Part shown: positions 16,956 to 25,669 of the stretch, in pieces
Position numbering within the stretch: the stretch's first letter is position 1
How the letters are laid out: the number at the start of each line of letters is the position of its first letter
NCBI RefSeq assembly: GCF_029016485.1
Contig: NZ_CP092107.1
Coordinates: 1,426,001 to 1,490,000 of the forward strand
From: Vibrio sp. JC009
Lineage (GTDB): Bacteria; Pseudomonadota; Gammaproteobacteria; Enterobacterales; Vibrionaceae
Direction of reading: 5' to 3'
DNA length: 64,000 nt
Program-made: the position numbers and the translations under genes
The notes under the pieces: model-generated
Database searches by the model: none
What the model saw: only the letters and a program-made list of their open reading frames with translations
Told to the model about the DNA's origin: nothing

Positions 16956-18881
16956 CTAGCGAAGCTTAAATTGCTTCACCATAGATACTAGCTGGGTATT
17001 AATATCAGAAATGCTGTTGGTCTGGCTTAATACTTCCGCACCATTTTTATTGAGTTCATTTACGATATCATTCAGGGCATTCATGTTACGGCTGACTTCT
17101 TGGGTAACGCTGCTCTGTTCTTCTGCAGCGGTTGCAATCTGCAGGCTTAAATCGTTAATACCTGCAACATGTCCCGTTAACTCATTGAGGCTTTCACCTA
17201 CTTTTTCGGTATTACTGAATGTTTCGTTGCAAGTTGCCTTGGTCCGCCCCATAGACTGAGCAACGCTGTCGTTTACGGACAGCAACCGGGCAAGAGCTTG
17301 ATCAATCTCTTCTGTACTGGCTTGAGTCCGGCTTGCAAGTGCACGAACTTCATCTGCCACAACAGCAAAGCCCCGGCCTTGCTCTCCTGCCCGTGCAGCT
17401 TCAATGGCAGCATTTAATGCCAGCAAATTAGTTTGATCTGCAATATCTCCGATAACTGCCAGTATTTCACTGATACCTTTCGACTCTTCACTCATACTTT
17501 GTAAATCAGTCGCGGTATTCTCAACTTCAGAGACCAGTTCACTCACCTTATCCTGAGCACTGCCTACTGCTGAAAGTGAATGTCCGCCAAGTTCTGAAGC
17601 AACTTTCGTAGATTGAGCTGTTTCGCTGGCATTCTGGGCAACGGTATCTGCTGTAGCACTCATCTCCTCAATAGCGGTAACAATCTGCTCAGTTTCCTGA
17701 ACGTGTTTGTTCAGCATGTGGCTATTTTCGTCAGACTTGTTCTCTAGTTGCTGAACGTTATCTCTTAACTCTGTTGAGGCCCGTTCAACTTTGAGCATTA
17801 GATTTTGAATATGCTCAATAAAGTGATTCACACCACCGGCTATCTGACCTAAGTCATCTTTAGTTTTCACTTCTAATCGCTGAGTTAAGTCCCCATTTCC
17901 TTTTGACAAATCATCGATAACATCACGCAGAGATACAATAGGCCGGTATAGTCTGTTCACTGTCAGCATAATAAAAATAATAGAACCAACTATTGTAAGG
18001 AAAATGGTTATTCCTTCGCTAAGTATTATATTGTTCAGTGTTGCAAACGCGACATCAGGGTTTATAACCGAGATCATGTACCATTGTTCACTACCAACCC
18101 GGACTATTTTCGCCATCAGCAGTACACTTTGGCCGTTGAGTTCACCATTAATAAATTGTTCGGTGTTCTGGGTTGCATGAGAGAAATTAGACTCCGTTGG
18201 CAGTGAGGAAATCAGACTTTGTCCATCAATCCCTTCCACTGTTGACGCCACAACCATTCCCTTTTCGTCCACCATTACGCCTTTGGCCTGATAAATATTT
18301 TCCAATTCCAAAAGCTGTGCCTCAACTTCATTAAATCGGATATCAGCAAGTATGACGCTGTCCGGAAACGCATACATAACCCCAATCATCGGTGTACTAT
18401 CACTCTTTGTAAAAAAAAGGTCACTAAAAGAAAGCCCCATAGTTTGCTTGGCTTGCTTGTACCAAGAGCGCGTTGTGGGGTTGTACTTTTCAGGAATGCC
18501 CACACCATTTGGGAAAGACGCTGAAGGTCGGGATGTATAGCTTGTTCCGTCATCATAGCCTACAACTACCTTCAATATACCGCCAAATTTGGCACCATAA
18601 TGCATCAGTACTTCTTTAGGTGTGGGATGCTTTGGATTGCGGATTTCTTCAGCAACAGCATTAACTGTATCAATGGTTCGCTGTACATTCCCTTCAATCT
18701 TAGTTGCTTCTACAGAAAGCGAATGGTCAATCTCATTGTAGATGGTTTGTCTAAGTTGCTTTTCCAGCAAGTTAAATGAATACCAGTTTGAGCTTATCAG
18801 GGTAACTGAACTCACGATTGTAATCATAAGAATCAGTTTACTTTTAAATCCGAGCTGAAATGAGTTATTTGTTGTTTTCAT
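16956..18881 (-). CDS. methyl-accepting chemotaxis protein with periplasmic dCache sensor
   Basis: The 641-residue chemoreceptor has a first membrane helix at about residues 12-33 and a periplasmic double-Cache ligand domain at about 40-280 (typical WYKQA and YTSRPS segments). A second helix lies at about 283-310, a HAMP domain at about 311-365 ([18 protein letters not shown]) and a signalling coiled coil to the end. The invariant hairpin [19 protein letters not shown] is intact, so it should couple to CheW/CheA. dCache sensors commonly bind amino acids or organic acids; the ligand is unknown. A leftward solute-binding protein gene lies 416 bp upstream. Confidence 0.92.
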   Translation of the reverse strand: MKTTNNSFQLGFKSKLILMITIVSSVTLISSNWYSFNLLEKQLRQTIYNEIDHSLSVEATKIEGNVQRTIDTVNAVAEEIRNPKHPTPKEVLMHYGAKFGGILKVVVGYDDGTSYTSRPSASFPNGVGIPEKYNPTTRSWYKQAKQTMGLSFSDLFFTKSDSTPMIGVMYAFPDSVILADIRFNEVEAQLLELENIYQAKGVMVDEKGMVVASTVEGIDGQSLISSLPTESNFSHATQNTEQFINGELNGQSVLLMAKIVRVGSEQWYMISVINPDVAFATLNNIILSEGITIFLTIVGSIIFIMLTVNRLYRPIVSLRDVIDDLSKGNGDLTQRLEVKTKDDLGQIAGGVNHFIEHIQNLMLKVERASTELRDNVQQLENKSDENSHMLNKHVQETEQIVTAIEEMSATADTVAQNASETAQSTKVASELGGHSLSAVGSAQDKVSELVSEVENTATDLQSMSEESKGISEILAVIGDIADQTNLLALNAAIEAARAGEQGRGFAVVADEVRALASRTQASTEEIDQALARLLSVNDSVAQSMGRTKATCNETFSNTEKVGESLNELTGHVAGINDLSLQIATAAEEQSSVTQEVSRNMNALNDIVNELNKNGAEVLSQTNSISDINTQLVSMVKQFKLR

Positions 18882-19297
18882 ATATTCTACTCTCTAGCGT
18901 CAATGTTTCGGGGTTTATACCCATTTGATTAACAATAAGTATTGCTAATAATTTAAGTAGCTTATCGTTCGACTTGCTACTTCTGACCAACCAAACATTG
19001 ATACTTCTCTCTATTTTTTGTTAATGGCTAATGTTCTCTAATCTTTGTATTAGGTCTGATTATTTGTAATACAATAAAACAAGTAAGAATGAGTGGCAAA
19101 AACTATAAAGGGAAAGTGTGAATCAATACTCAATTTTTTCACATTCCAATATTACTTGCTTTCAATGAAATCGTTTGGATTAGTAAAAGTGTAGCCATGT
19201 ATGATAGTGAGTGCACACTTATGTTCTGAGTGAGAATGAAAAAATTCCTTTGTTAAACAAAAGAGAGTTCTATGCAATGGATAGCTTTGTGTGGCAA
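18882..19297. other. 416-bp gene-free region upstream of the chemoreceptor
   Basis: This is AT-rich intergenic DNA. It must contain the leftward promoter of the chemoreceptor. I see no ORF of note, no terminator-like hairpin and no RNA gene. A spaced inverted pair (GTGTGAA near 19118 and TTCACAT near 19138) is too widely spaced for a CRP site. Confidence 0.5.
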
Positions 19298-20170
19298 TTA
19301 AGGTGACCACCATAATTCTGAGCGGCTCAAGGGTACAGTATCAGGTAGTAGCGGGTTACCGACTTCAATTACCCGCCGGTTTTTCATTCCTGTCTGTTGG
19401 ATATATCTGCCATAGTGCTTATTAAACATTTTTTCTAATGTTCCATCTTTCACCATCAGCATTAAGCCATCTTCCAGGCGCTTAGCCAGCCGTGGATATT
19501 TCGGAGAAACAAATATATAGGTCGGCGCCGGGATATACAAAGCCAAGTTTGGTTCCACCATGACATTCGGTAAGGCATCTTTTCGGTGCTCTAATTCATC
19601 ATAAATCTCATTAATTCCACGGGGAATGTAGTGAAAACGTCGATGCTCCAACATCATAAACAAGCTTTCATAATGGGAGCTGGATATGATGTTAAAACCA
19701 AGATGGTTAAGTACTTTCCAGGTTGTCCAACTGCGCCTTAATCCCACAGTCAAAGCCTTTAAGTCTTCAACGGATGTTATATCCTGATACAAAGGTAAAT
19801 CATCTTTATGTACCAGCAACAGACGGTAATTGAGAATACCCCGGCGGATAGGGATCCGAATAGGGATTGTTTTGCTCTCCCACTCTTCATTTGTGAGGGC
19901 GATAAACACATTGAGTAACTGACCATTTTCAAGCTCATGCAGAGCCCTTGATGCATTTACCCTGAAGTCGATAGAAGTGTATTGATAGGGCCCATAAGCA
20001 CCAAGTGTGCGCTCCATGGCAGTTATGATAATATCTCGCTTAAAAGCCATGCGAGGGTCAGCATTCGACTGGCCAGATTCATATCGAATCAGATCGACCG
20101 CGAATACCGAGCAACTCAGAATCAGCCAAATTAAACTAACTAAGTAAGATAGAGGCTTATATTTGCACAT
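19298..20170 (-). CDS. periplasmic solute-binding protein (ABC-type, orphan)
   Basis: The 290-residue protein has a signal peptide (about residues 1-24, hydrophobic core YLVSLIWLILSCSVFA) and a bilobed periplasmic-binding fold. Segments such as VGLRRSWTTWKVLNHLGFNI and the terminal GTLEKMFNKHYG are reminiscent of family 3 or HisJ-like proteins used as orphan sensors in vibrios. There is no permease or ATPase partner. The leftward chemoreceptor downstream is 416 bp away and probably transcribed separately. The ligand is unknown. Confidence 0.72.
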   Translation of the reverse strand: MCKYKPLSYLVSLIWLILSCSVFAVDLIRYESGQSNADPRMAFKRDIIITAMERTLGAYGPYQYTSIDFRVNASRALHELENGQLLNVFIALTNEEWESKTIPIRIPIRRGILNYRLLLVHKDDLPLYQDITSVEDLKALTVGLRRSWTTWKVLNHLGFNIISSSHYESLFMMLEHRRFHYIPRGINEIYDELEHRKDALPNVMVEPNLALYIPAPTYIFVSPKYPRLAKRLEDGLMLMVKDGTLEKMFNKHYGRYIQQTGMKNRRVIEVGNPLLPDTVPLSRSELWWSP

Positions 20171-20245
20171 ATTATGATAAAGCTATCAATGCCACATGCA
20201 AATAGTATAGAACAATTTAGGAATAGAAGGGGGTAGAGCAGCACC

Positions 20246-20310
20246 GCCTCCAAACAGGATCACGCCCAGACCAACCAAAGGAAGAAACAGTAGCTGAGTT
20301 TCAATTTTCG
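20246..20310 (-). pseudogene. 65-bp fragment of an AEC-family transporter gene
   Basis: This segment is nearly identical (about 61 of 65 positions by my alignment) to 23044-23108, which lies inside the AEC transporter gene at 22342-23280 and has the same orientation. The shared part includes the run AACCAAAGGAAGAAACAGTA. Homology stops sharply on both sides. It is therefore a remnant of a second copy of that gene, and the two copies now bracket tnaCA as a direct repeat. Confidence 0.85.
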
Positions 20311-20350
20311 CTTGGTCTGGCCATATCCTTTAGATATGGGAAGGAATGTT

Positions 20351-20412
20351 TGTATACGTGTTCACACTTTTATTAGTTTACTATTCGACATGATAAAAAA
20401 CACATATATAAT
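20351..20412 (+). promoter_or_regulatory. tnaCA promoter with CRP-like site
   Basis: A CRP-like site TGTAT-N6-TCACA lies at 20351-20366. A -35-like TTCGAC at 20384-20389 and a -10 TATAAT at 20407-20412 are separated by 17 bp. With a start about 7-8 bases past the -10, the CRP site is centred near -61.5, the class I position known for the E. coli tna operon. The left half-site is degenerate (3 of 5). Catabolite control is expected from the family; the assignment here is by position and motif. Confidence 0.6.
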
Positions 20413-20449
20413 GTCCGGGTAAGTTAAACCTAACTAGGAGTATCATTAA

Positions 20450-20542
20450 ATGAAAATACGCCTAAACATAAAGAGCAAGCTGTATCTGTCAGCTTGGTTC
20501 AATCTAGATCGTATTATCTCCGCTCGAGTATCGACTCTTTAA
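20450..20542 (+). CDS. tnaC: TnaC tryptophanase leader peptide
   Basis: The 30-codon ORF starts at ATG 20450 with a Shine-Dalgarno-like AGGAG just upstream and ends at TAA 20540-20542. It encodes the diagnostic Trp-Phe-Asn-Leu-Asp (W16, D20), equivalent to E. coli W12 and D16 needed for tryptophan-induced ribosome stalling. The spacing to tnaA is 272 bases, room for the Rho-dependent termination region. Oddly, the position equivalent to E. coli Pro24 is Ser28, followed by Thr-Leu, and the peptide has no proline at all. Either stalling differs here or the control element is altered. Confidence 0.8.
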   Translation: MKIRLNIKSKLYLSAWFNLDRIISARVSTL

Positions 20543-20814
20543 TACCTTTCAGTAGTGATTAACAGATCACTCTATTTCTATTGTTTCTAATAGCCATCTT
20601 ATTTATTTTAAGCATGGTCTAGGAAAGTATGTCTTGCGCTTTTTATTATGATTCCTCTTATTCTTAATTAGAGGTGATGGTTATTGCTGTGCTTTCTAAT
20701 TTGAAACTTAGAATTAATTTATATATTGGCGATCTTAATTAAGTTTGCTGGGAATTATTATATTTTAAATGTAATTGAATTTGTCTGATATAACTAATTT
20801 GTAAAGGTATTATA
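20543..20814 (+). promoter_or_regulatory. tnaC-tnaA transcribed spacer, expected Rho-dependent attenuation region
   Basis: This AT-rich leader of 272 bases lies between the TnaC stop and tnaA. In characterised tna operons the equivalent spacer contains the Rho loading site next to the tnaC stop and polymerase pause sites upstream of tnaA. I see no strong intrinsic terminator here, which fits Rho-dependent control; the rut site cannot be read with certainty. Confidence 0.5.
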
Positions 20815-22275
20815 ATGGAAAACTTTAAGCACCTACCAGAACCATTCCGTATTCGTGTTATTGAACCGGTAAAACGTACCACTCGCGAATACCGAGAAAA
20901 AGCAATCCTTGAATCAGGGATGAATCCATTCCTGCTAAATAGCGATGACATCTTTATCGACTTACTAACGGATAGCGGTACAGGTGCAATCACTCAAAAT
21001 ATGCAGTCTGCGATGTTCCGTGGCGACGAAGCTTATGCGGGTAGTCGTAGCTATCATGCTCTGGCAAATGCATGTAAAGATATCTTTGGTTACGAACACA
21101 CCATTCCTACCCACCAGGGCCGTGGTGCTGAGCAGCTATATATTCCTGTTTTGATTAAGAAGCGGGAAAAAGAGAAAGGCCTGGATCGTGACAAGATGGT
21201 TGCGCTGTCTAATTACTTTTTTGACACAACTCAGGGTCACACCCAGATGAACTGTGCCGTGGCGAAAAATGTCTACACTAATGAAGCCTTTGATACCTCT
21301 GTTAATGCCGACTTCAAAGGTAACTTTGACCTTGAAAAGCTGGAGCAGGCGATTGTTGAAGCTGGCCCTGCGAATGTTCCTTATATCGTAAGTACCATCA
21401 CCTGTAACTCAGCCGGTGGTCAGCCTGTTTCTATCGCAAACCTGAAAGGCGCGTATGAGATTGCTCGTAAATACGATATCCCTGTAGTAATGGACTCTGC
21501 CCGCTTTGCTGAAAATGCTTATTTTGTACAGCAACGTGAAGAAGCTTACAAAGACTGGACTATCGAAGAAATTACCCGCGAGACGTACAAGTATGCTGAC
21601 GCCTTAGCAATGTCTGCAAAGAAAGACGCTATGGTGCCTATGGGCGGTCTGCTTTGCTTTAAAGATGACTCTTTGCTTGATGCCTTTAACGAATGCCGCA
21701 CTCTGTGTGTGGTTCAGGAAGGTTTCCCGACTTATGGCGGCCTTGAAGGTGGCGCAATGGAGCGTCTGGCTGTTGGTCTTCATGAAGCAATGGATCAGGA
21801 CTGGCTGGAATACCGAATCACTCAGATTCAATATCTGGTTGACGGTCTTGAAGCTATCGGTGTCGTTTGTCAGCAGGCTGGTGGTCACGCTGCATTTGTT
21901 GATGCAGGTAAACTGCTTCCTCATATCCCAGCAGGTCAATTCCCTGCACATGCTCTGGCTTGTGAGCTATACAAAGTAGCCGGTATCCGCGCAGTAGAAA
22001 TTGGTTCGCTGCTGTTAGGACGTGATCCGCAAACAGGTAAACAGCACCCTTGCCCGGCTGAGCTGCTTCGTCTGACGATTCCACGTGCAACTTACACTCA
22101 AACTCATATGGACTTTATTATTGAAGCGTTTGAAAAAGTGAAAGAGAACGCAAGTAAAGTGAAGGGTCTTGATTTTACCTATGAGCCGCCTGTACTGCGT
22201 CACTTTACCGCTCGCCTGAAAGAAGTAGAGCCGGTAAAAACTACGCAGACAGAAAAAGAACCAGAATTAGTATAA
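20815..22275 (+). CDS. tnaA: tryptophanase (L-tryptophan indole-lyase)
   Basis: This 486-residue PLP enzyme splits L-tryptophan to indole, pyruvate and ammonia. It is slightly longer than E. coli TnaA (471), mostly from a charged C-terminal tail ending EPELV. The PLP-binding lysine is K270 in [12 protein letters not shown], at the same number as in E. coli. Other family landmarks are [22 protein letters not shown] and [12 protein letters not shown]. The tnaC leader precedes it. No tnaB tryptophan permease follows; instead an AEC-family transporter lies convergent downstream. Indole production by this enzyme is a common vibrio trait and a signalling route. Confidence 0.97.
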   Translation: MENFKHLPEPFRIRVIEPVKRTTREYREKAILESGMNPFLLNSDDIFIDLLTDSGTGAITQNMQSAMFRGDEAYAGSRSYHALANACKDIFGYEHTIPTHQGRGAEQLYIPVLIKKREKEKGLDRDKMVALSNYFFDTTQGHTQMNCAVAKNVYTNEAFDTSVNADFKGNFDLEKLEQAIVEAGPANVPYIVSTITCNSAGGQPVSIANLKGAYEIARKYDIPVVMDSARFAENAYFVQQREEAYKDWTIEEITRETYKYADALAMSAKKDAMVPMGGLLCFKDDSLLDAFNECRTLCVVQEGFPTYGGLEGGAMERLAVGLHEAMDQDWLEYRITQIQYLVDGLEAIGVVCQQAGGHAAFVDAGKLLPHIPAGQFPAHALACELYKVAGIRAVEIGSLLLGRDPQTGKQHPCPAELLRLTIPRATYTQTHMDFIIEAFEKVKENASKVKGLDFTYEPPVLRHFTARLKEVEPVKTTQTEKEPELV

Positions 22276-22289
22276 AAAATTAAAATTAA

Positions 22290-22309
22290 GCGCAGCTAAC
22301 AAGCTGCGC
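22290..22309 (+). terminator. hairpin after tnaA
   Basis: GCGCAGCT pairs perfectly with AGCTGCGC around an AACA loop, 15 bases after the tnaA stop. There is no strong T run after it, so it may be an attenuated terminator or an RNA 3'-end stabiliser between the convergent genes. Confidence 0.55.
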
Positions 22310-22341
22310 ATTGATATTTACGTTTTAACCACACCTGATAA

Positions 22342-23280
22342 CTAAGCCAGAAAAACCACTGCCACCGGAAATGCAATAAAAAACGCCATATAACTGTGGA
22401 ACCAAAACGTATTGGCTAGATCACAGTCTAAGCGGTAAAGCACGGTTGGCAGGGTTGATGTGAAGCCTGTGGGCATAACAGATAGAAGTATGCAGACCTT
22501 AGCCACCAGTCCGTCGTAAACAGACCAGAGTCCAAGCAGCGAAATCAGCACAACGGCAATAATGGGTGACAGGCACGCTCTGGTGAAGGAGACCTGTATC
22601 GCCAGTTTCTTCCATCTGTCTCCGCCTCTTAAATTGAAGGTTAGCCCTACCGAAAAGACCATCAACAGACTACCTGCCGGAATAACGTATTGGTTGATAT
22701 CTCCCAATATCTCAGGCCTTGGTATGCCACTCAGGTTGAAGCCCAGTCCAAGCAGTATGGCGCTTATCGCGGCAAGAAATATCGGGTCGCTGAAAAAGGA
22801 CCGTTTACCTGCGGTGAAATTCTCTTCACTGCAGCGTCGGGCATAAGGATACAGACCTGCAAAATAGACAAGCTCTTCACAAAGCTTGTAGAGTGCTACT
22901 AAAGCAACACCGCTTTCTCCAAATATAAAAAAGGCGCAGAGATTTCCCAGAGCCCCAAGGTTATAAAAACCAGTGACGGAAACCAGTGCGCCGGCCTGTC
23001 TTGGCTCCAGCGATTTCAGCTTTACCGCCATCAGGCCAATAAAGCCTGCAAACAGGATCACACCCAATCCAACCAAAGGAAGAAACAGTAGCTGAGTTTC
23101 AATTTTCGGTAACTGCCAGATAGAAGAGAAGATGGTATAGGGAATCACAGCCAAAAGGGTAAATTTACCCAGAAATGCGCTAAGTGGCTGGCTGATAGAC
23201 GTGTATCTGCGCTGAAAAAGTAAACCAGCAACAAAACATATGGTAATGAATACGAACAGAATAATGAGCCGCTGGTGCAC
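22342..23280 (-). CDS. AEC (auxin efflux carrier)-family transporter
   Basis: This 312-residue inner-membrane protein has about ten helices of the AEC/BASS-like fold (Mem_trans, PF03547). The N-terminal signature region is FVAGLLFQRRYTS, with family-type segments LLMVFSVGLTFNLRGG and SVMPTGFTSTLPTVLY. Bacterial AEC members move malate, malonate or other carboxylates and possibly amino acids; the substrate is open. It is convergent with tnaA. A 65-bp piece of this gene is duplicated upstream of tnaC (20246-20310), so a second copy once lay there. Confidence 0.85.
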   Translation of the reverse strand: MHQRLIILFVFITICFVAGLLFQRRYTSISQPLSAFLGKFTLLAVIPYTIFSSIWQLPKIETQLLFLPLVGLGVILFAGFIGLMAVKLKSLEPRQAGALVSVTGFYNLGALGNLCAFFIFGESGVALVALYKLCEELVYFAGLYPYARRCSEENFTAGKRSFFSDPIFLAAISAILLGLGFNLSGIPRPEILGDINQYVIPAGSLLMVFSVGLTFNLRGGDRWKKLAIQVSFTRACLSPIIAVVLISLLGLWSVYDGLVAKVCILLSVMPTGFTSTLPTVLYRLDCDLANTFWFHSYMAFFIAFPVAVVFLA

Positions 23281-23441
23281 TTCTGTACTCCTGTATAGGT
23301 TTAGAATTAGCCGTAACTATCTGATGGCACGATTCTATACACAGCGAATAAATAAGCAATCAAAGATAAGCTTGAAGATTTACATATAGGCCTATTCTGG
23401 TAAATTCCGTGTAATTAAATGAGAAAAATAGGTTTGTTTAA

Positions 23442-24032
23442 ATGAATAAGTTTGGCATTCAGGTCGAAGATCTACCGTTTTTGCTTGGCGCTCCTGATGA
23501 CCTATATGCTCAGGGTTACAGCGGCTCTCAAACTCTAGCCGCTTTTTGTGATGAGTTAGCCAAAGAAGAGCACGGCTTAAAGCCGGTACAAAAAAGTAAA
23601 TTTATCGATTTGGGTTCAGGGCATGGCGCGATTGTCGCTCAGGCTCAAATTATGGGGTTTGAATTTGCTGGTGGCGTTGAGGTTGATCCTCACTTTGCTG
23701 AGCTGAGTAAGCGCTCTCTGTCCGGACTTGGCTTTAAACCGGATATCTATATCGGCGATTACTTTTCTGATGCCGTTTCTGAACTGAAATTAGGCAGCCA
23801 TAAATTTGAAGATATCGACTATTTTTATGTTTATGAGCAGTCAACCACTCATAACGGTTTAGAACATGGTCAGGCGGTATTCGAATATTTCTTTGCTAAA
23901 TATGCGAAACCCGGGGCGGTATTATTGCCGGTTTCATTTAGTACTTATTCGCTGGATGCTGATTATTTAGCAGAGCATGGCTGTGAAAGAGTGGATTTGA
24001 ACTCTGAGTTGCATGTTGTCAGAAAGCTATAG
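23442..24032 (+). CDS. class I SAM-dependent methyltransferase-like protein
   Basis: The 196-residue protein has a Rossmann-type methyltransferase core. Motif I is FIDLGSGHGAIVAQA (about 54-68) and is followed by an acidic residue at the end of strand 2 (GVEVDPHF). The later FYVYEQSTT strand may be motif IV but lacks a standard Asp/Asn-Pro-Pro-Tyr, so it is unlikely to be an N6-adenine or N5-glutamine enzyme. The DOT1-like/predicted methyltransferase class is possible. The substrate is unknown. The gene is monocistronic, with a hairpin at 24038-24067 separating it from the convergent operon. Confidence 0.65.
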   Translation: MNKFGIQVEDLPFLLGAPDDLYAQGYSGSQTLAAFCDELAKEEHGLKPVQKSKFIDLGSGHGAIVAQAQIMGFEFAGGVEVDPHFAELSKRSLSGLGFKPDIYIGDYFSDAVSELKLGSHKFEDIDYFYVYEQSTTHNGLEHGQAVFEYFFAKYAKPGAVLLPVSFSTYSLDADYLAEHGCERVDLNSELHVVRKL

Positions 24033-24037
24033 TTGAA

Positions 24038-24067
24038 TGCACTGCCCACATCACAGCGGGCAGTGCA
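24038..24067. terminator. bidirectional terminator between convergent genes
   Basis: TGCACTGCCC (24038-24047) pairs with GGGCAGTGCA (24058-24067) around a ten-base loop, lying between the methyltransferase stop and the end of the leftward chalcone-isomerase-like gene. Confidence 0.65.
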
Positions 24068-24086
24068 TGTATGATTTGCCGGATTA

Positions 24087-24656
24087 TTATTTTTGGCCTT
24101 CCAGCATCTTCTTCTTAAGCTTTTTATCCACCGGCTCTTCACCAAGCCAGATAGAAAACAGGTCTTTACGGAACTCTTCGCCTTCTGTCACAGACAGCTC
24201 AGAGCCGTTTTTGTAGCTGATAACGCCTGTTCCCGGAACACTCAGGAAGGTGAACTGGTCGCCCTCTTTAATTGGCTCTGAGAAAGCTGTCAGGAAGGTT
24301 TCAATTTTTTCTTTAATCTGATCAGTCTGACCGCCGGTGACAATATCAAAGCCTTCGTAAACCGCCTCTGACATTTTTTCAGAGGTGATCATGCCGGAGG
24401 TGATATTTAGTCTGATTGCCGCTGCTTTGTCACCATCAATCACCAGCTTTGCATCCGATGTGTTTTCAGGTGTAAACAGAGAGCCTACGTACAGATCGAT
24501 AAAGAATTTGCTTCTTACGCCAGCGCCGTTAAATACCAGATCCACATTGCGGACGTTGATATTGTCAGGAACCTCTACGCCAGAGATTTCAGTGGCTGCC
24601 ATCGCGCTGGTAGCAACAGAAAGCAGAGAAGCAAGAAGAACAGATTTAATTTTCAT
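24087..24656 (-). CDS. chalcone isomerase-like periplasmic protein (Chalcone_3 type)
   Basis: The 189-residue protein has a signal peptide (residues 1-20, ending AMAA). The mature part matches the bacterial chalcone-isomerase-like family, with NVDLVFNGAGVRSKFFIDLYVGSL near its start and the late GTGVISYKNGSEL strand. Bacterial members of this type are not known to act on flavonoids; the fold binds small ligands such as fatty acids, and the true role is unknown. It is the last gene of a leftward operon with an outer-membrane barrel and two membrane proteins, suggesting an envelope function. Confidence 0.8.
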   Translation of the reverse strand: MKIKSVLLASLLSVATSAMAATEISGVEVPDNINVRNVDLVFNGAGVRSKFFIDLYVGSLFTPENTSDAKLVIDGDKAAAIRLNITSGMITSEKMSEAVYEGFDIVTGGQTDQIKEKIETFLTAFSEPIKEGDQFTFLSVPGTGVISYKNGSELSVTEGEEFRKDLFSIWLGEEPVDKKLKKKMLEGQK

Positions 24657-24681
24657 TTTGTACCCGTATTGGTTTTATATT

Positions 24682-24710
24682 GGCTCTTCCAACGTTCGGT
24701 CAGAAGAGCC
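24682..24710 (-). terminator. hairpin between outer-membrane protein and chalcone isomerase-like genes
   Basis: GGCTCTTC and GAAGAGCC form an 8-bp stem with a 13-base loop in the 62-bp gap. It could partly terminate or process the operon transcript. No T run is evident. Confidence 0.45.
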
Positions 24711-24718
24711 CCTGTTAA

Positions 24719-25621
24719 TTAAAACGCGTAGTTATACTCGACCCAGTACATGTCATCGGTATGGTCGCTGTTATCAGTACGATAGTTTACACGAATATTC
24801 TGGTGACTATTGATTTGATATGCCAGAGAGACTTCACCTGCCAAGCTTGGTAGCTGCAGGCCGCCGTCTTTAACATCATCATCCCACTCTTTACCCAGTA
24901 GTGATTGAGTATAGGAGACAGAGCCAAGAATCCACCAGTTATCGTTAATGGTGTAACGGGCGTAGGTCATGCTGGTACCGATAATTGAAGGGACGTCTAC
25001 GCCGCTGCTTCTGGCGTTGAGGCCTTTTTTAACCATAGCGCCGTTTTTCTCTCCAATAGTCTTTTCAGAACCACTTGTAAGAAGGTCAAGGTTATCTTCG
25101 ACGATTACGGGCCCTGCATAAAGAACAGGGAATATGTAAAAGTTATCTGAAACAGGAATGGTAATCACAGGGCCAGCCTGAATAGCTGCCATTTTTCCAT
25201 AAAATGCATGATCAGCTAATATGGCATCAATAGACCAGCCGGTCCCGTTTTCAGTATTGATTGTGCCATAGCGAAGGCGGTAGGAACTAGCATTCGCTTC
25301 ATCATTCATATTCGGTACCATGTCCGGTTTACCATTAACTAGTCCTGGTTTAAATCCGCCGGAAAACTTAGCTCTCTTATCCCCTTCATTAAAAACATTC
25401 TTAGCCTCAAAAATCACACCAGACTTACTGCCATGCTCCCCTTTAGTCTCTGACAGCATAAGCTGCGCTTTCAGGTTGGTGCCTTTATTGCCGTAGGAAA
25501 CACCAACCGAAGTGTAAACATCGGTCGGGTTAGACATATCGATATCAGACTTCTGCTCGGCAAGAACAGTGACTGGCGCAGTCGCCAGGGCTAACGCTAT
25601 TGGTAACGCTTTTAGTTTCAT
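24719..25621 (-). CDS. outer-membrane beta-barrel protein of unknown function
   Basis: The 300-residue protein has a clear signal peptide (about residues 1-21, ending VLAEQ). The body has alternating beta-strand patterns, and the final strand ends in phenylalanine (VEYNYAF), the hallmark recognised by the BAM machinery. The strand pattern and length suggest a 10-14 strand barrel. I recognise no specific porin family. It is third in a leftward operon after two paralogous membrane proteins and before the chalcone-isomerase-like gene, so it may be the outer-membrane part of an uncharacterised envelope system. Confidence 0.72.
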   Translation of the reverse strand: MKLKALPIALALATAPVTVLAEQKSDIDMSNPTDVYTSVGVSYGNKGTNLKAQLMLSETKGEHGSKSGVIFEAKNVFNEGDKRAKFSGGFKPGLVNGKPDMVPNMNDEANASSYRLRYGTINTENGTGWSIDAILADHAFYGKMAAIQAGPVITIPVSDNFYIFPVLYAGPVIVEDNLDLLTSGSEKTIGEKNGAMVKKGLNARSSGVDVPSIIGTSMTYARYTINDNWWILGSVSYTQSLLGKEWDDDVKDGGLQLPSLAGEVSLAYQINSHQNIRVNYRTDNSDHTDDMYWVEYNYAF

Positions 25622-25669
25622 ATTGACTCCAAATTTTGGATTGTTTTCTTAGTGGAATAATGGGTTTAA

